From Mycobacterium marinum (GTDB lineage Bacteria > Actinomycetota > Actinomycetes > Mycobacteriales > Mycobacteriaceae), in contig NZ_CP024190.1 of assembly GCF_003391395.1 (NCBI RefSeq), forward strand, positions 5,456,001 through 5,520,000: a stretch of 64,000 nucleotides of DNA, in the 5' to 3' direction. Positions within the stretch are counted from its first letter, which is position 1. Each line of letters begins with the position of its first letter. The notes below the pieces were generated by a model. That model saw only the letters and a program-made list of their open reading frames with translations. It ran no database searches and was not told the origin of the DNA. Made by a program: the position numbers and the translations under genes. Positions 26,794 through 36,309 of this stretch are shown here, one piece after another.

Positions 26794-26826
26794 GATACAT
26801 CAACGCATCCGATGCATTAATGTATC
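26794..26826. promoter_or_regulatory. Nested palindromes, candidate TetR operator
   Basis: In the tetR-flavoprotein gap, gatacat (26794-26800) and atgtatc (26820-26826) form an inverted repeat. Inside it lie gcatc-c-gatgc (26805-26815) and the 8-bp palindrome cattaatg (26815-26822). The cluster is 15 bp from the tetR start and about 50 bp from the flavoprotein start, an ideal place for shared repression. Confidence 0.55.
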
Positions 26827-26877
26827 AGATGCGTGGGCGTAGGGCATACTCACACATAACTCTAGGAAGGCTGTCGG

Positions 26878-28548
26878 ATGGACGCTGATGTCATCGTCGT
26901 CGGTGCAGGTTTGGCCGGGCTGGTCGCCACTCACGAACTCACCCGCCGGGGTAAGAAGGTCGCGGTGGTCGATCAGGAGAACGAGAAGAACCTCGGCGGT
27001 CAGGCCTTTTGGTCGTTCGGCGGACTCTTCCTGGTGGACAGCCCCGAACAGCGCCACCTCGGAATCAAAGATTCCCTGGAGTTGGCGTGGAACGACTGGT
27101 CCGGCAGCGCGGCGTTCGACCGGCCCGACGATGAAGACTTCTGGGCCACCAAGTGGGCGCGCGCCTACGTGGAGTTCGCCGCCGGCGAGAAGCGCTCTTA
27201 TCTGACCGACCTCGGAATCCGGTTCATGCCCACCGTGGGATGGGCCGAGCGCGGCGACCTGCGCGCCGAGGGCCACGGCAACTCCGTTCCCCGTTTCCAC
27301 ATCGCCTGGGGCACCGGCACCGGCGTCGTGGAACCGTTTGTCGACTCCGCTCTACAGAGCGCCAAGGACAAGCTGGTGACCTTCTACCATCGGCACCGCG
27401 TTGACGAGCTGGTCATCACCGACGGCGTTGCCACCGGGATCAAAGGCACCGTGTTGGCGCCCGATGACGCGGAGCGCGCCACTCCGTCCAACCGCGACGA
27501 GGTAGGCGAGTTCGAACTGTCGGCGCAGGCGGTCATCATCACCACCGGCGGGATCGGCGGCAACCACGACATGGTGCGGCGATACTGGCCGGACCGGATG
27601 GGCACCCCGCCAGCCTCGATGATCACCGGCGTGCCCGCCTATGTCGATGGCCGGATGCTCGACATCGCCAACGACAGCGGGGTACGCCTGGTCAACCGCG
27701 ACCGGATGTGGCACTACACCGAAGGCGTCAACAACTGGGACCCCATCTGGCCCAAGCACGCCATCCGCATCATCCCCGGCCCGTCGTCGATGTGGTTCGA
27801 CGCACTGGGGCGCCGGCTACCGGCCCCCTACCTGCCCGGCTACGACACCTTGGGCACCCTGCGCCACCTGCGCACCACCCCCGAGATCGCCAAGTACGAC
27901 CACTCCTGGTTCATCTTGAACCAGAAGATCATCAAGAAGGAGTTCGCCCTCTCGGGTTCCGAGCAGAACCCCGACATCACCGGCAAGAGCCGCAAAGCCG
28001 TTCTGCAAGAACGGTTTTTAAACAAGGACGCGACCGGTCCGGTCGAGGCGTTCAAGCGCCACGGCGCCGACTTCGTCGTCGCCAACAGCCTGGAAGAACT
28101 CGTCGAGAAGATGAACGGCCTGACCGACGAACCGCTGCTGGATCCGGCCGCGATCCGCAGGCAGATCGAAGCGCGGGATCTGCAGGTCGCCAACCCATTC
28201 TGCAAGGACGTTCAAGTTCAGGGGATCCGCAATGCGCGACGCGCCCTTGGCGACCGGCTCGGCCGCGTCGCGGCGCCACACCGCATCCTCGACCCCAAGG
28301 CGGGGCCGCTGATCGCGACGAAACTGCACATCCTGACCCGAAAAACATTGGGCGGCATCCAAACCGATCTGTCGTCGCGGGCGATAAGCAACAACGGCGA
28401 ACCGATCGCGGGCCTGTATGCGGCGGGAGAGGTCGCGGGGTTCGGCGGCGGCGGCGTGCACGGTTATAACGCGCTGGAAGGCACGTTCCTGGGCGGCTGC
28501 ATTTTCTCCGGGCGCGCCGCTGGCCGTGCTGCCGCCGACGCCGTCTGA
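26878..28548 (+). CDS. FAD-binding dehydrogenase, KstD/Rv0785-like
   Basis: 556 residues. The FAD-binding Rossmann motif GAGLAGL lies at residues 9-15, and the C-terminal FAD motif reads GLYAAGEVAGFGGGGVHGYNALEG in outline. It belongs to the fumarate reductase/3-ketosteroid delta-1-dehydrogenase superfamily, and the length and opening segment match the Rv0785 group, usually annotated only as FAD-binding dehydrogenase. The substrate is unknown; a steroid or a 3-keto lipid is possible. GGAAGG precedes the ATG. It is divergent from a TetR gene, which probably controls it, and is followed by a long hairpin. Confidence 0.88.
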   Translation: MDADVIVVGAGLAGLVATHELTRRGKKVAVVDQENEKNLGGQAFWSFGGLFLVDSPEQRHLGIKDSLELAWNDWSGSAAFDRPDDEDFWATKWARAYVEFAAGEKRSYLTDLGIRFMPTVGWAERGDLRAEGHGNSVPRFHIAWGTGTGVVEPFVDSALQSAKDKLVTFYHRHRVDELVITDGVATGIKGTVLAPDDAERATPSNRDEVGEFELSAQAVIITTGGIGGNHDMVRRYWPDRMGTPPASMITGVPAYVDGRMLDIANDSGVRLVNRDRMWHYTEGVNNWDPIWPKHAIRIIPGPSSMWFDALGRRLPAPYLPGYDTLGTLRHLRTTPEIAKYDHSWFILNQKIIKKEFALSGSEQNPDITGKSRKAVLQERFLNKDATGPVEAFKRHGADFVVANSLEELVEKMNGLTDEPLLDPAAIRRQIEARDLQVANPFCKDVQVQGIRNARRALGDRLGRVAAPHRILDPKAGPLIATKLHILTRKTLGGIQTDLSSRAISNNGEPIAGLYAAGEVAGFGGGGVHGYNALEGTFLGGCIFSGRAAGRAAADAV

Positions 28549-28564
28549 GCGAGTCGCTGACCCT

Positions 28565-28626
28565 CGCGAGCAGACGTGGAATCGCACAAGATCTGCGATC
28601 TTGATGCGATTCCACGTCTGCTCGCG
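28565..28626. terminator. Very long hairpin (29-bp stem, one bulge), likely bidirectional terminator
   Basis: The left arm 28565-28593 and right arm 28597-28626 are perfectly complementary except for one bulged A at 28604; the loop is tgc. It starts 17 bases after the flavoprotein stop and lies 72 bp before prrA. There is no T-tract, like many mycobacterial I-shaped terminators. The gcgagcagacg arm resembles intergenic hairpins I recall as recurrent in mycobacterial genomes, so it may also be a dispersed repeat. Confidence 0.6.
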
Positions 28627-28698
28627 CCAGTGGCTCCCAAATAGCTAGCCGCGACCCGGCGCCTACCCTCCCACCGCCATAGCCGGCAATCAGGCAAA

Positions 28699-29409
28699 AT
28701 GGGCGGCATGGACACTGGTGCGAACTCACCTCGGGTCTTGGTGGTCGACGACGATTCCGATGTGCTCGCCTCGCTGGAGCGCGGTCTGCGGCTGTCCGGA
28801 TTCGAAGTATCGACCGCCGTCGACGGTGCCGAGGCCTTGCGCAGCGCCACCGAGACCCGGCCGGACGCGATCGTGCTCGACATCAACATGCCCGTGCTGG
28901 ACGGCGTCAGTGTCGTTACCGCACTGCGTGCCATGGACAACGACGTCCCGGTCTGTGTGCTGTCCGCGCGCAGCTCGGTCGATGACCGAGTGGCCGGTCT
29001 GGAGGCCGGCGCAGATGACTATCTGGTCAAGCCATTCGTGCTGGCCGAATTGGTGGCCCGGGTCAAAGCGCTGCTGCGTCGCCGCGGGGCCACCGCGACA
29101 TCTTCATCGGAAACCATCACGGTGGGCCCGCTGGAAGTAGACATCCCCGGCCGACGGGCCCGGGTCAACGGTGTCGACGTCGACCTCACCAAGCGCGAGT
29201 TCGACCTGCTCGCGGTCCTGGCCGAGCACAAGACGGCGGTGCTGTCGCGGGCACAACTACTCGAACTGGTGTGGGGCTATGACTTCGCCGCCGACACCAA
29301 CGTCGTGGACGTATTCATCGGCTACCTACGCCGCAAGTTGGAGGCCAACGGCGGCCCGCGGCTACTGCACACGGTCCGCGGGGTCGGATTCGTGCTCAGG
29401 ATGCAATGA
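28699..29409 (+). CDS. prrA: Two-component response regulator PrrA
   Basis: 236 residues, matching Rv0903c. The receiver domain (about 10-125) has acidic residues DDD at 17-19, phospho-acceptor Asp61 in LDINMP (Asp58 if started at MDTG), and Lys in LVKPF. The OmpR-type winged helix (about 140-235) ends with VVDVFIGYLRRKL and VRGVGFVLR. PrrA is the essential DNA-binding partner of PrrB and has been linked to early intracellular growth, nitrogen limitation and ATP-synthase or respiratory gene control. Its stop overlaps the prrB start (ATGA). Confidence 0.96.
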   Translation: MGGMDTGANSPRVLVVDDDSDVLASLERGLRLSGFEVSTAVDGAEALRSATETRPDAIVLDINMPVLDGVSVVTALRAMDNDVPVCVLSARSSVDDRVAGLEAGADDYLVKPFVLAELVARVKALLRRRGATATSSSETITVGPLEVDIPGRRARVNGVDVDLTKREFDLLAVLAEHKTAVLSRAQLLELVWGYDFAADTNVVDVFIGYLRRKLEANGGPRLLHTVRGVGFVLRMQ

Positions 29410-30764
29410 GTGCAATGACAGTGATGAACATCTTGTCGCGAATTTTCGCCCGTACGCCCTCGCTGCGCACCCGGGTGGTCGTCGCGACGGCCATCGGCGC
29501 CGCGATTCCGGTGCTCATCGTCGGAACCGTGGTCTGGGTCGGGATCACCAACGACCGCAAGGAACGGCTGGACCGCCGGCTGGACGAGGCCGCGGGTTTC
29601 GCCATCCCGTTCGTGCCGCGTGGCCTCGACGAGATACCGCGCTCCCCCAATGACCAGGACGCACTGATCACGGTCCGCCGGGGCGACCTGGTCAAGTCGA
29701 ACTCCGACATCACGCTGCCCAAGCTGCAAAAGGACTACGCCGACACCTACATCCGGGGGGTGCGTTACCGGGTGCGGACGGTCGAGATCCCCGGACCGGA
29801 GCCAACATCGGTCGCGGTGGGCGCGACCTACGACGCGACCATCGCCGAGACCAACAACCTGCACCGCCGGGTGCTGTTGATCTGTACGTTCGCCATCGGC
29901 GCGGCAACGGTATTTGCCTGGCTGCTGGCCGTATTCGCGGTGCGGCCCTTCAAACAGCTCGCCGAGCAAACCCGCTCGATCGATGCCGGAGACGAGGCGC
30001 CGCGGGTAGAAGTGCACGGCGCCAGCGAGGCCATCGAGATCGCCGAGGCCATGCGAGGCATGCTTCAGCGCATCTGGAATGAGCAGATTCGAACCAAGGA
30101 GGCGCTGGCCTCGGCGCGCGACTTCGCCGCGGTGTCCTCCCACGAACTGCGCACTCCCCTGACCGCCATGCGAACAAACCTCGAGGTGCTTTCCACCCTG
30201 GATCTTCCCGACGACCAGCGCAAAGAAGTGCTCAACGACGTGATTCGGACGCAATCGCGAATCGAGGCCACCCTGGGTGCCCTGGAGCGGTTGGCCCAGG
30301 GCGAACTGTCGACATCCGAAGACCATGTGCCGGTTGACATCACCGAGTTGCTCGACCGTGCCGCCCACGACGCGATGCGCATTTACCCCGACCTCGATGT
30401 GTCGCTGGTGCCCTCGCCGACCTGCATCATCGTCGGCTTGCCGGCGGGGTTGCGGCTGGCCGTGGACAACGCCATCGCCAATGCGGTCAAACATGGCGGG
30501 TCCACCCGGGTCCAGCTGTCCGCGGTCAGTTCACGGGCCGGGGTCGAGATCGCCGTCGACGACAACGGCAGCGGTGTCCCCGAAGCCGAGCGCCAGATGG
30601 TGTTCGAGCGGTTCTCCCGAGGGTCGACGGCGTCGCATTCGGGCTCCGGCCTCGGGTTGGCCCTGGTGGCCCAGCAGGCCCACTTGCATGGCGGGACCGC
30701 GTCACTGCAGAACAGCCCACTCGGCGGCGCGCGACTGCTACTGAAACTTCCCGGCCCCAGCTAG
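29406..30764 (+). CDS. prrB: Two-component sensor histidine kinase PrrB
   Basis: 452 residues from ATG 29406; ATG 29424 (MNILSRIF) gives 446, the length of the M. tuberculosis protein, and may be the true start. Order: TM1, an extracellular sensor loop (about 45-150), TM2, a HAMP linker, an H-box with VSSHELRTPL, then the HATPase domain with N-box DNAIANAVKHGG, DDNGSGV and GSGLGLALV. It phosphorylates PrrA. Four-base overlap with prrA. Confidence 0.96.
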   Translation: MSAMTVMNILSRIFARTPSLRTRVVVATAIGAAIPVLIVGTVVWVGITNDRKERLDRRLDEAAGFAIPFVPRGLDEIPRSPNDQDALITVRRGDLVKSNSDITLPKLQKDYADTYIRGVRYRVRTVEIPGPEPTSVAVGATYDATIAETNNLHRRVLLICTFAIGAATVFAWLLAVFAVRPFKQLAEQTRSIDAGDEAPRVEVHGASEAIEIAEAMRGMLQRIWNEQIRTKEALASARDFAAVSSHELRTPLTAMRTNLEVLSTLDLPDDQRKEVLNDVIRTQSRIEATLGALERLAQGELSTSEDHVPVDITELLDRAAHDAMRIYPDLDVSLVPSPTCIIVGLPAGLRLAVDNAIANAVKHGGSTRVQLSAVSSRAGVEIAVDDNGSGVPEAERQMVFERFSRGSTASHSGSGLGLALVAQQAHLHGGTASLQNSPLGGARLLLKLPGPS

Positions 30765-30783
30765 TCCGATAGCGCGAACAGCG

Positions 30784-31422
30784 TCACTTCCGGTGCGTGC
30801 TCTTGCTCCACGCGGTGAAGAATGCCCGCGCGGCGGCCGCTTCGTCCTGAAACCAGACCTGAGCGCACGTCGTCTCGTACGACGAGTCCTCGGGGGTGTA
30901 GTAGTGGCGGGTGTCGGTGCGCCCCTTAACGACCCAGCCCTGGGGCCCAGTGCCGTCGGCATCGGCTCGGGCCGAACCCGGGCCGTACGGGGCAAACCGC
31001 CCCGGCGCCAGCTGGGCAGCCGAGGACTCCTCGGTAACAGCGGTCTTTTCGGTCGGTGCCCTCTTGGCCCGCGCAACCTTTTTCTTCGGAACTCGCTTGG
31101 CCCCCACCATGCGCTTCACTGGGCGCTTCCTGGCCCCAGCAATCTTGCGCGCGGCGGCCTTTTTCGCGGCGGCGGTCTTCTTCTTCGCGCCGGGAACCTT
31201 CTTCTTGGGCGCGTCCTCGCCTGCGGCAGCCTTCTTTTCGCGTGGCTCGGCGGTCGCCGTCTTCATCGCCGGGGGCTTGGTCTCGGCGTCTGCGGCGTCG
31301 GCTCCGCCCCCCGAAGCAGCGGCTGCCACTTGGTATTTGGTGGATCGGACCATCAGGGCGCAGGTCAATACCAGTCCGAGTAGGAACGACAGGATTATCA
31401 ACCACCAGTGCACATGGGCCAT
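30784..31422 (-). CDS. arfC: ArfC, membrane protein of the ammonia/porin operon, with Lys/Ala-rich insert
   Basis: 212 residues from ATG 31422 (MAHVHWWLIILSF); the ATG overlaps the arfB stop as ATGA. One N-terminal transmembrane helix (about 7-26) is followed by a long basic low-complexity stretch (about 70-120, KKK/AAAKKAA/ARK patterns like histone H1 tails). The conserved C-terminal domain contains YGPGSARADADGTGPQGW, TRHYYTPEDSSYE and QVWFQDEAAAARAFF. M. tuberculosis ArfC (Rv0901) has the same ends but, as I recall, is about 174 residues with a shorter linker. ArfB and ArfC are needed with ArfA for ammonia release and acid adaptation. Confidence 0.9.
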   Translation of the reverse strand: MAHVHWWLIILSFLLGLVLTCALMVRSTKYQVAAAASGGGADAADAETKPPAMKTATAEPREKKAAAGEDAPKKKVPGAKKKTAAAKKAAARKIAGARKRPVKRMVGAKRVPKKKVARAKRAPTEKTAVTEESSAAQLAPGRFAPYGPGSARADADGTGPQGWVVKGRTDTRHYYTPEDSSYETTCAQVWFQDEAAAARAFFTAWSKSTHRK

Positions 31423-31637
31423 CACTGCGCCACCTCGGTCTGGTGGGACTCGGCTGGATCCGGCTCCTCGGCCTGCACGGTTTGCTCGGTCTGCTCGGTT
31501 TGCTCGGTCTGCTCGGCCTCTACCGCCTCCGCTGTGGTGGCGACCGGTTTGATCGACACCGTGACAATCCCCCAGGCAACGGCCGAGCCCACAACGAAGG
31601 CAGCCAGGTAGTACAACCACTGGATCACGAAATCCAC
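31422..31637 (-). CDS. arfB: ArfB, small single-pass membrane protein
   Basis: 71 residues from GTG 31637, with AAGGAG upstream. MDFVIQWLYYLAAFVVGSAVAWGIVTVSIK is one transmembrane helix, followed by an acidic tail with a TEQ tandem (four adjacent units) that makes it longer than the M. tuberculosis protein (about 50). It lies between arfA (12 bases upstream) and arfC (overlap) in the acid-inducible arf operon. The repeat tail is probably length-variable between strains. Confidence 0.88.
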   Translation of the reverse strand: MDFVIQWLYYLAAFVVGSAVAWGIVTVSIKPVATTAEAVEAEQTEQTEQTEQTVQAEEPDPAESHQTEVAQ

Positions 31638-31649
31638 GCTGGATTCTCC

Positions 31650-32648
31650 TTAGCTGACCACGATTTCGACACGGCGGTTCTTGATGCGGCCCTCGGCCGT
31701 GTCATTGCTGGCGATCGGGTTCGCCGAGCCGAGACCCTTGGCGGTGATGTGATCGGTGGCAACGCCGTGGGCCACGAGGAAGTCGGCCACCGTCTGGGCA
31801 CGCTGAGCGCTCAACGGAATGTTGAGGCCTTCGCTGCCGCTGTTGTCCGTGTAGCCGTTGACCGTCACCTTGGCATCCGGACACGCCCTCAACTTGTCCA
31901 CCACCTGAGTCAGGACCTTATTGCTGTCCGGGGTCAGGCTCACCCCATCGTTCCCGAAGGCGATCGCCCCACCGGTCAGCGCCGTGACGGCCGCCTGCAG
32001 GTCGGCACATGCGCCGGTGGCCGCGGGACCCGTTGGAGGGGTGCTGCCAGCAGGCTGCCCCTTGACCTCGATCTGGTTTTCCACGTTCACGTCGGGCCAA
32101 ACGCTCGTTGCCGCGCTTCCGACCGCATCCTTCTGGTCCGGCGATGCGGCGGTTCCGGTCAAGGTGATGGTGTCCCGTTCCACCTTGAGGGTGAAATCCG
32201 GAATCGGCCCGCTGGCGGAGAAAACAGGTTCGGCGTTGGAGAAATCAAGCGCGCGGACCTTGGGATCGATCTGGATCTGATCGACCACGGTGACATTTTG
32301 ACTCAGCAGGCCCTTGAGCGACGTCATCAGCGCCGCTTTGGCATCTTCATTGGGAAAATCGCCGATTAGCGTCAGGGTATTGCCACTGCGGCTCACCGAC
32401 AGCAATGACAACGACAACTCGGGCCGATCTGGCTTAGCGGAACTCGCCGTAACGGTCGGCAGCTCACCGGTCGGCCCGTTGACCGACGTCGGACGCTGGT
32501 AGGCGCCGTAACCGAGGGCCGCCAACAGCAATGGAATAACCACCACGCCGATTAGCCAGGAAACGCCCAGCGGGCGCCGTTCGAATTTCGGTTCCTTCGG
32601 CGCCTCGGTGGGTGCGGGCGCCTCGTCCAAGCCCGCGTCGGTACCCAC
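31650..32648 (-). CDS. arfA: ArfA (OmpATb), membrane protein with BON and OmpA domains
   Basis: 332 residues from GTG 32648, which lies eight bases after AAGGAG; GTG 32654 is in frame but only two bases from that site. One transmembrane helix (about 30-50, WLIGVVVIPLLLAALGYGAY) is followed by a BON-type domain (about 75-200) and a C-terminal OmpA peptidoglycan-binding domain with NGYTDNSGS, LSAQRAQTVADFL and RRVEIVVS. The M. tuberculosis homolog (Rv0899) was first described as a porin and later as part of ammonia secretion at low pH. It is the first gene of arfABC. Confidence 0.94.
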   Translation of the reverse strand: MGTDAGLDEAPAPTEAPKEPKFERRPLGVSWLIGVVVIPLLLAALGYGAYQRPTSVNGPTGELPTVTASSAKPDRPELSLSLLSVSRSGNTLTLIGDFPNEDAKAALMTSLKGLLSQNVTVVDQIQIDPKVRALDFSNAEPVFSASGPIPDFTLKVERDTITLTGTAASPDQKDAVGSAATSVWPDVNVENQIEVKGQPAGSTPPTGPAATGACADLQAAVTALTGGAIAFGNDGVSLTPDSNKVLTQVVDKLRACPDAKVTVNGYTDNSGSEGLNIPLSAQRAQTVADFLVAHGVATDHITAKGLGSANPIASNDTAEGRIKNRRVEIVVS

Positions 32649-32760
32649 CCGCACTTCTCCTTAGCGTCAGTTGGTTGCACAGCCCTCGCGGTGCCCCTGG
32701 CGATATGCAGCCTACCGACTCCCCGCCAGAGCAATTACCGATGTCAGGCACACTGGAGCA

Positions 32761-33024
32761 ATGGCTAATGGGCGGAAACCGACGGACAGCGAAACCCTGG
32801 CCCATATCCGCGACCTTGTCGCCGAGGAGAAGGCATTGCGTGAGCGGCTTGTGCACCGCGAAATCTCCGAGTCAGAGGAGCATGAACGACTGCGCCTCAT
32901 CGAAATCGAACTCGACCAGTGCTGGGATCTGCTGCGCCAGCGCCGGGCGCTGCGGGAGACCGGCGGCGACCCGCGGGAGGCAAGCGTGCGTCCCGCCGGC
33001 CAAGTCGAGGGATACTCCGGCTGA
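32761..33024 (+). CDS. DUF2630 protein (Rv0898c-like)
   Basis: 87 residues from ATG 32761, with GGAG two bases upstream. An all-helical, highly charged small protein (HIRDLVAEEKALRERL, SEEHERLRLIEIELDQCWDLLRQRRALR) that matches the DUF2630 family common in actinobacteria. Function unknown; the coiled-coil character suggests a protein-binding partner. It is divergent from arfA and 23 bases upstream of the oxidoreductase gene, so likely cotranscribed with it. Confidence 0.88.
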   Translation: MANGRKPTDSETLAHIRDLVAEEKALRERLVHREISESEEHERLRLIEIELDQCWDLLRQRRALRETGGDPREASVRPAGQVEGYSG

Positions 33025-33047
33025 CACGACCCCGCACTGACACCAGA

Positions 33048-34622
33048 ATGAAAGAATTCGATGTCGTCGTTGTCGGCGGCGGCCACAATGGCCTGGTCGC
33101 GGCCGCGTACCTGGCACGGGCGGGTCTGCGCGTGCGGGTGCTCGAGCGCCTGGGACACGTCGGCGGGGCAGCAGTCTCGATCCAGGCGTTCGACGGCGTC
33201 GAGGTTCGTCTATCCCGGTATTCCTACCTGGTCAGCCTGCTGCCGCCGCAGATCATCAAAGACCTGGGTGCCCCGGTCCGGCTAGCCCGGCGCCAGTTTT
33301 CGTCCTATACCCCCCAACCTGACACGCACGGACGCTCCGGCCTGCTGATCGGGACCGCCGGCGACGACACCTTTGCCGCGGTCGGCGCGGCCGGCGATGA
33401 GCCCGGGTTTGCCGCGTTCTATCGGCGCTGCCGGCTGGTGACCGAACGCCTGTGGCCGACGCTGCTCGAGCCGCTACGCACCCGCGACCAGGCCCGCCGC
33501 ACCGTGGTGGACTGTGGCGCCCCCGAGGCACTCGGCGCCTGGCACGCCATGATCGAGGAACCGATCGGGCGCGCCATCACCGCCGCGGTGCACGATGACC
33601 TGGTTCGTGGCGTGATCGCTACCGACGCGCTGATCGGCACCTTCGCCGGGCTCGACGAGCCATCTTTGACCCAGAACATCTGCTTCCTCTATCACCTGCT
33701 CGGCGGCGGCACCGGTGACTGGGACGTCCCGATCGGTGGCATGGGTTCGGTGACCGCGGGGCTGGCCGCCGCCGCCACCGGATACGGCGCCGAAATAGTG
33801 ACCGGCGCGGAAGCTGTCGCGGTCACCCCGAACGGTGACGTGCGCTATCGCGCTGGCGACGACGAACACCTGGTCCGCGGGCGCTTTGTGCTAGCCGGCG
33901 TCACCCCAGCGGTCCTGGCAAAGCTGCTGGGCGATACCGAACCAACCTTGGCCCCGGGCGCACAGGTCAAGGTGAACATGGTGCTGCGGCGACTACCTCG
34001 GTTGCGTGATGCCGCCGTCACACCCGAACAAGCCTTCGCCGGGACATTCCACGCCAACGAAACCTGGACCCAGCTGGAAGCCGCGCACCAGCGCGCGGCC
34101 GCCGGGCATCTGCCGGATCCGTTGCCGTGCGAGGCGTATTGCCATTCGCTGAGCGATCCGAGCATCCTGTCGCCCGCGTTGCGTGACTCCGGCGCGCAGA
34201 CCATGACGGTGTTCGGCCTGCACACGCCGCACTCGGTGTTCGGAAACGCCGACCCCGACGTGCTGCGCGACCAACTCACCGCAGCGGTGCTGGCCTCACT
34301 GAACTCGGTCCTGGCCGAGCCGATTCAGGACGTGCTGCTGACCGACGCCCATGGCCGGCCGTGCATCGAGACCACGACCACCGCAGACCTACAGCACACG
34401 CTGCACATGACCGCCGGCAACATCTTCCATGGCGCGCTATCGTGGCCATTCGCCGAAAACGACGACACCCTGGACACCCCCGCCCAGCAATGGGGGGTGG
34501 CCACCAACCACGACCAAATCATGCTGTGCGGCTCGGGCGCCCGGCGGGGCGGCGCGGTGTCGGGTATTGGCGGGCACAACGCCGCTATGGCGGTGTTGGC
34601 CTACCTGCGGCAAGACCGCTGA
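33048..34622 (+). CDS. FAD-dependent oxidoreductase, phytoene-desaturase-like (Rv0897c-like)
   Basis: 524 residues from ATG 33048 (MKEFDVVVVGGGHNGLVAAAYLARAG in outline). The dinucleotide-binding motif GGGHNGL is followed by a second FAD contact ERLGHVGGAAVS, and the C-terminus has GSGARRGGAVSGIGGHNA. The pattern is that of the CrtI/phytoene desaturase and pyridine nucleotide-disulfide oxidoreductase-domain-2 group. No carotenoid genes are nearby, so the substrate is unknown. It converges with gltA2, with four bases between stops. Confidence 0.88.
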   Translation: MKEFDVVVVGGGHNGLVAAAYLARAGLRVRVLERLGHVGGAAVSIQAFDGVEVRLSRYSYLVSLLPPQIIKDLGAPVRLARRQFSSYTPQPDTHGRSGLLIGTAGDDTFAAVGAAGDEPGFAAFYRRCRLVTERLWPTLLEPLRTRDQARRTVVDCGAPEALGAWHAMIEEPIGRAITAAVHDDLVRGVIATDALIGTFAGLDEPSLTQNICFLYHLLGGGTGDWDVPIGGMGSVTAGLAAAATGYGAEIVTGAEAVAVTPNGDVRYRAGDDEHLVRGRFVLAGVTPAVLAKLLGDTEPTLAPGAQVKVNMVLRRLPRLRDAAVTPEQAFAGTFHANETWTQLEAAHQRAAAGHLPDPLPCEAYCHSLSDPSILSPALRDSGAQTMTVFGLHTPHSVFGNADPDVLRDQLTAAVLASLNSVLAEPIQDVLLTDAHGRPCIETTTTADLQHTLHMTAGNIFHGALSWPFAENDDTLDTPAQQWGVATNHDQIMLCGSGARRGGAVSGIGGHNAAMAVLAYLRQDR

Positions 34623-34626
34623 CCGA

Positions 34627-35922
<1,296 letters not shown>

Positions 35923-36309
35923 GAGAACCCCTTTGCGTTCTGGCTGATATGACTGCCCCACTCGGTGCGTATAGCTGAAGGTAGTCGTTGACACGATGGC
36001 GCGCCTGCCCGGGGTCGTATCTGCTGGCCCGGTCGATCTCCGCGACCCTGCTGCCCGGTGGCCATGACGGGCCACCGTGGCATGCCCCGACAAACCCTTT
36101 GCATATTCCGTGCGGAAGCCGGATGAACGATCAGACAACCGAATGCGCGCGATCGAGCGGATTGCCGACCGTGCCACACCCCGCCCATCCGCGCCTCGCG
36201 AGTCATTAATATTCAGCGACAAATATTTCTGCAGGAACTATTTCATAGACTTAAATCACGCGGTCCACCGGTCCACCGATCGAAGCGCCGGAAATCGCGC
36301 GTGGCCCGG
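35923..36309. other. Gene-free region upstream of gltA2
   Basis: This 387-bp stretch between gltA2 and the monooxygenase gene (both minus strand) holds no convincing gene. On the minus strand tatacg and catatc hexamers within 40-90 bp of the gltA2 start are possible -10 elements. In M. tuberculosis, Rv0893c-Rv0895 lie in this interval as I recall; here they are absent. Confidence 0.5.

Noticed and set aside
35923..36222. 100-residue N-terminal extension of GltA2
   Set aside because: GTG 35922 has AAAGGGG upstream and gives the exact length and start of the known family; the extension is low-quality sequence.
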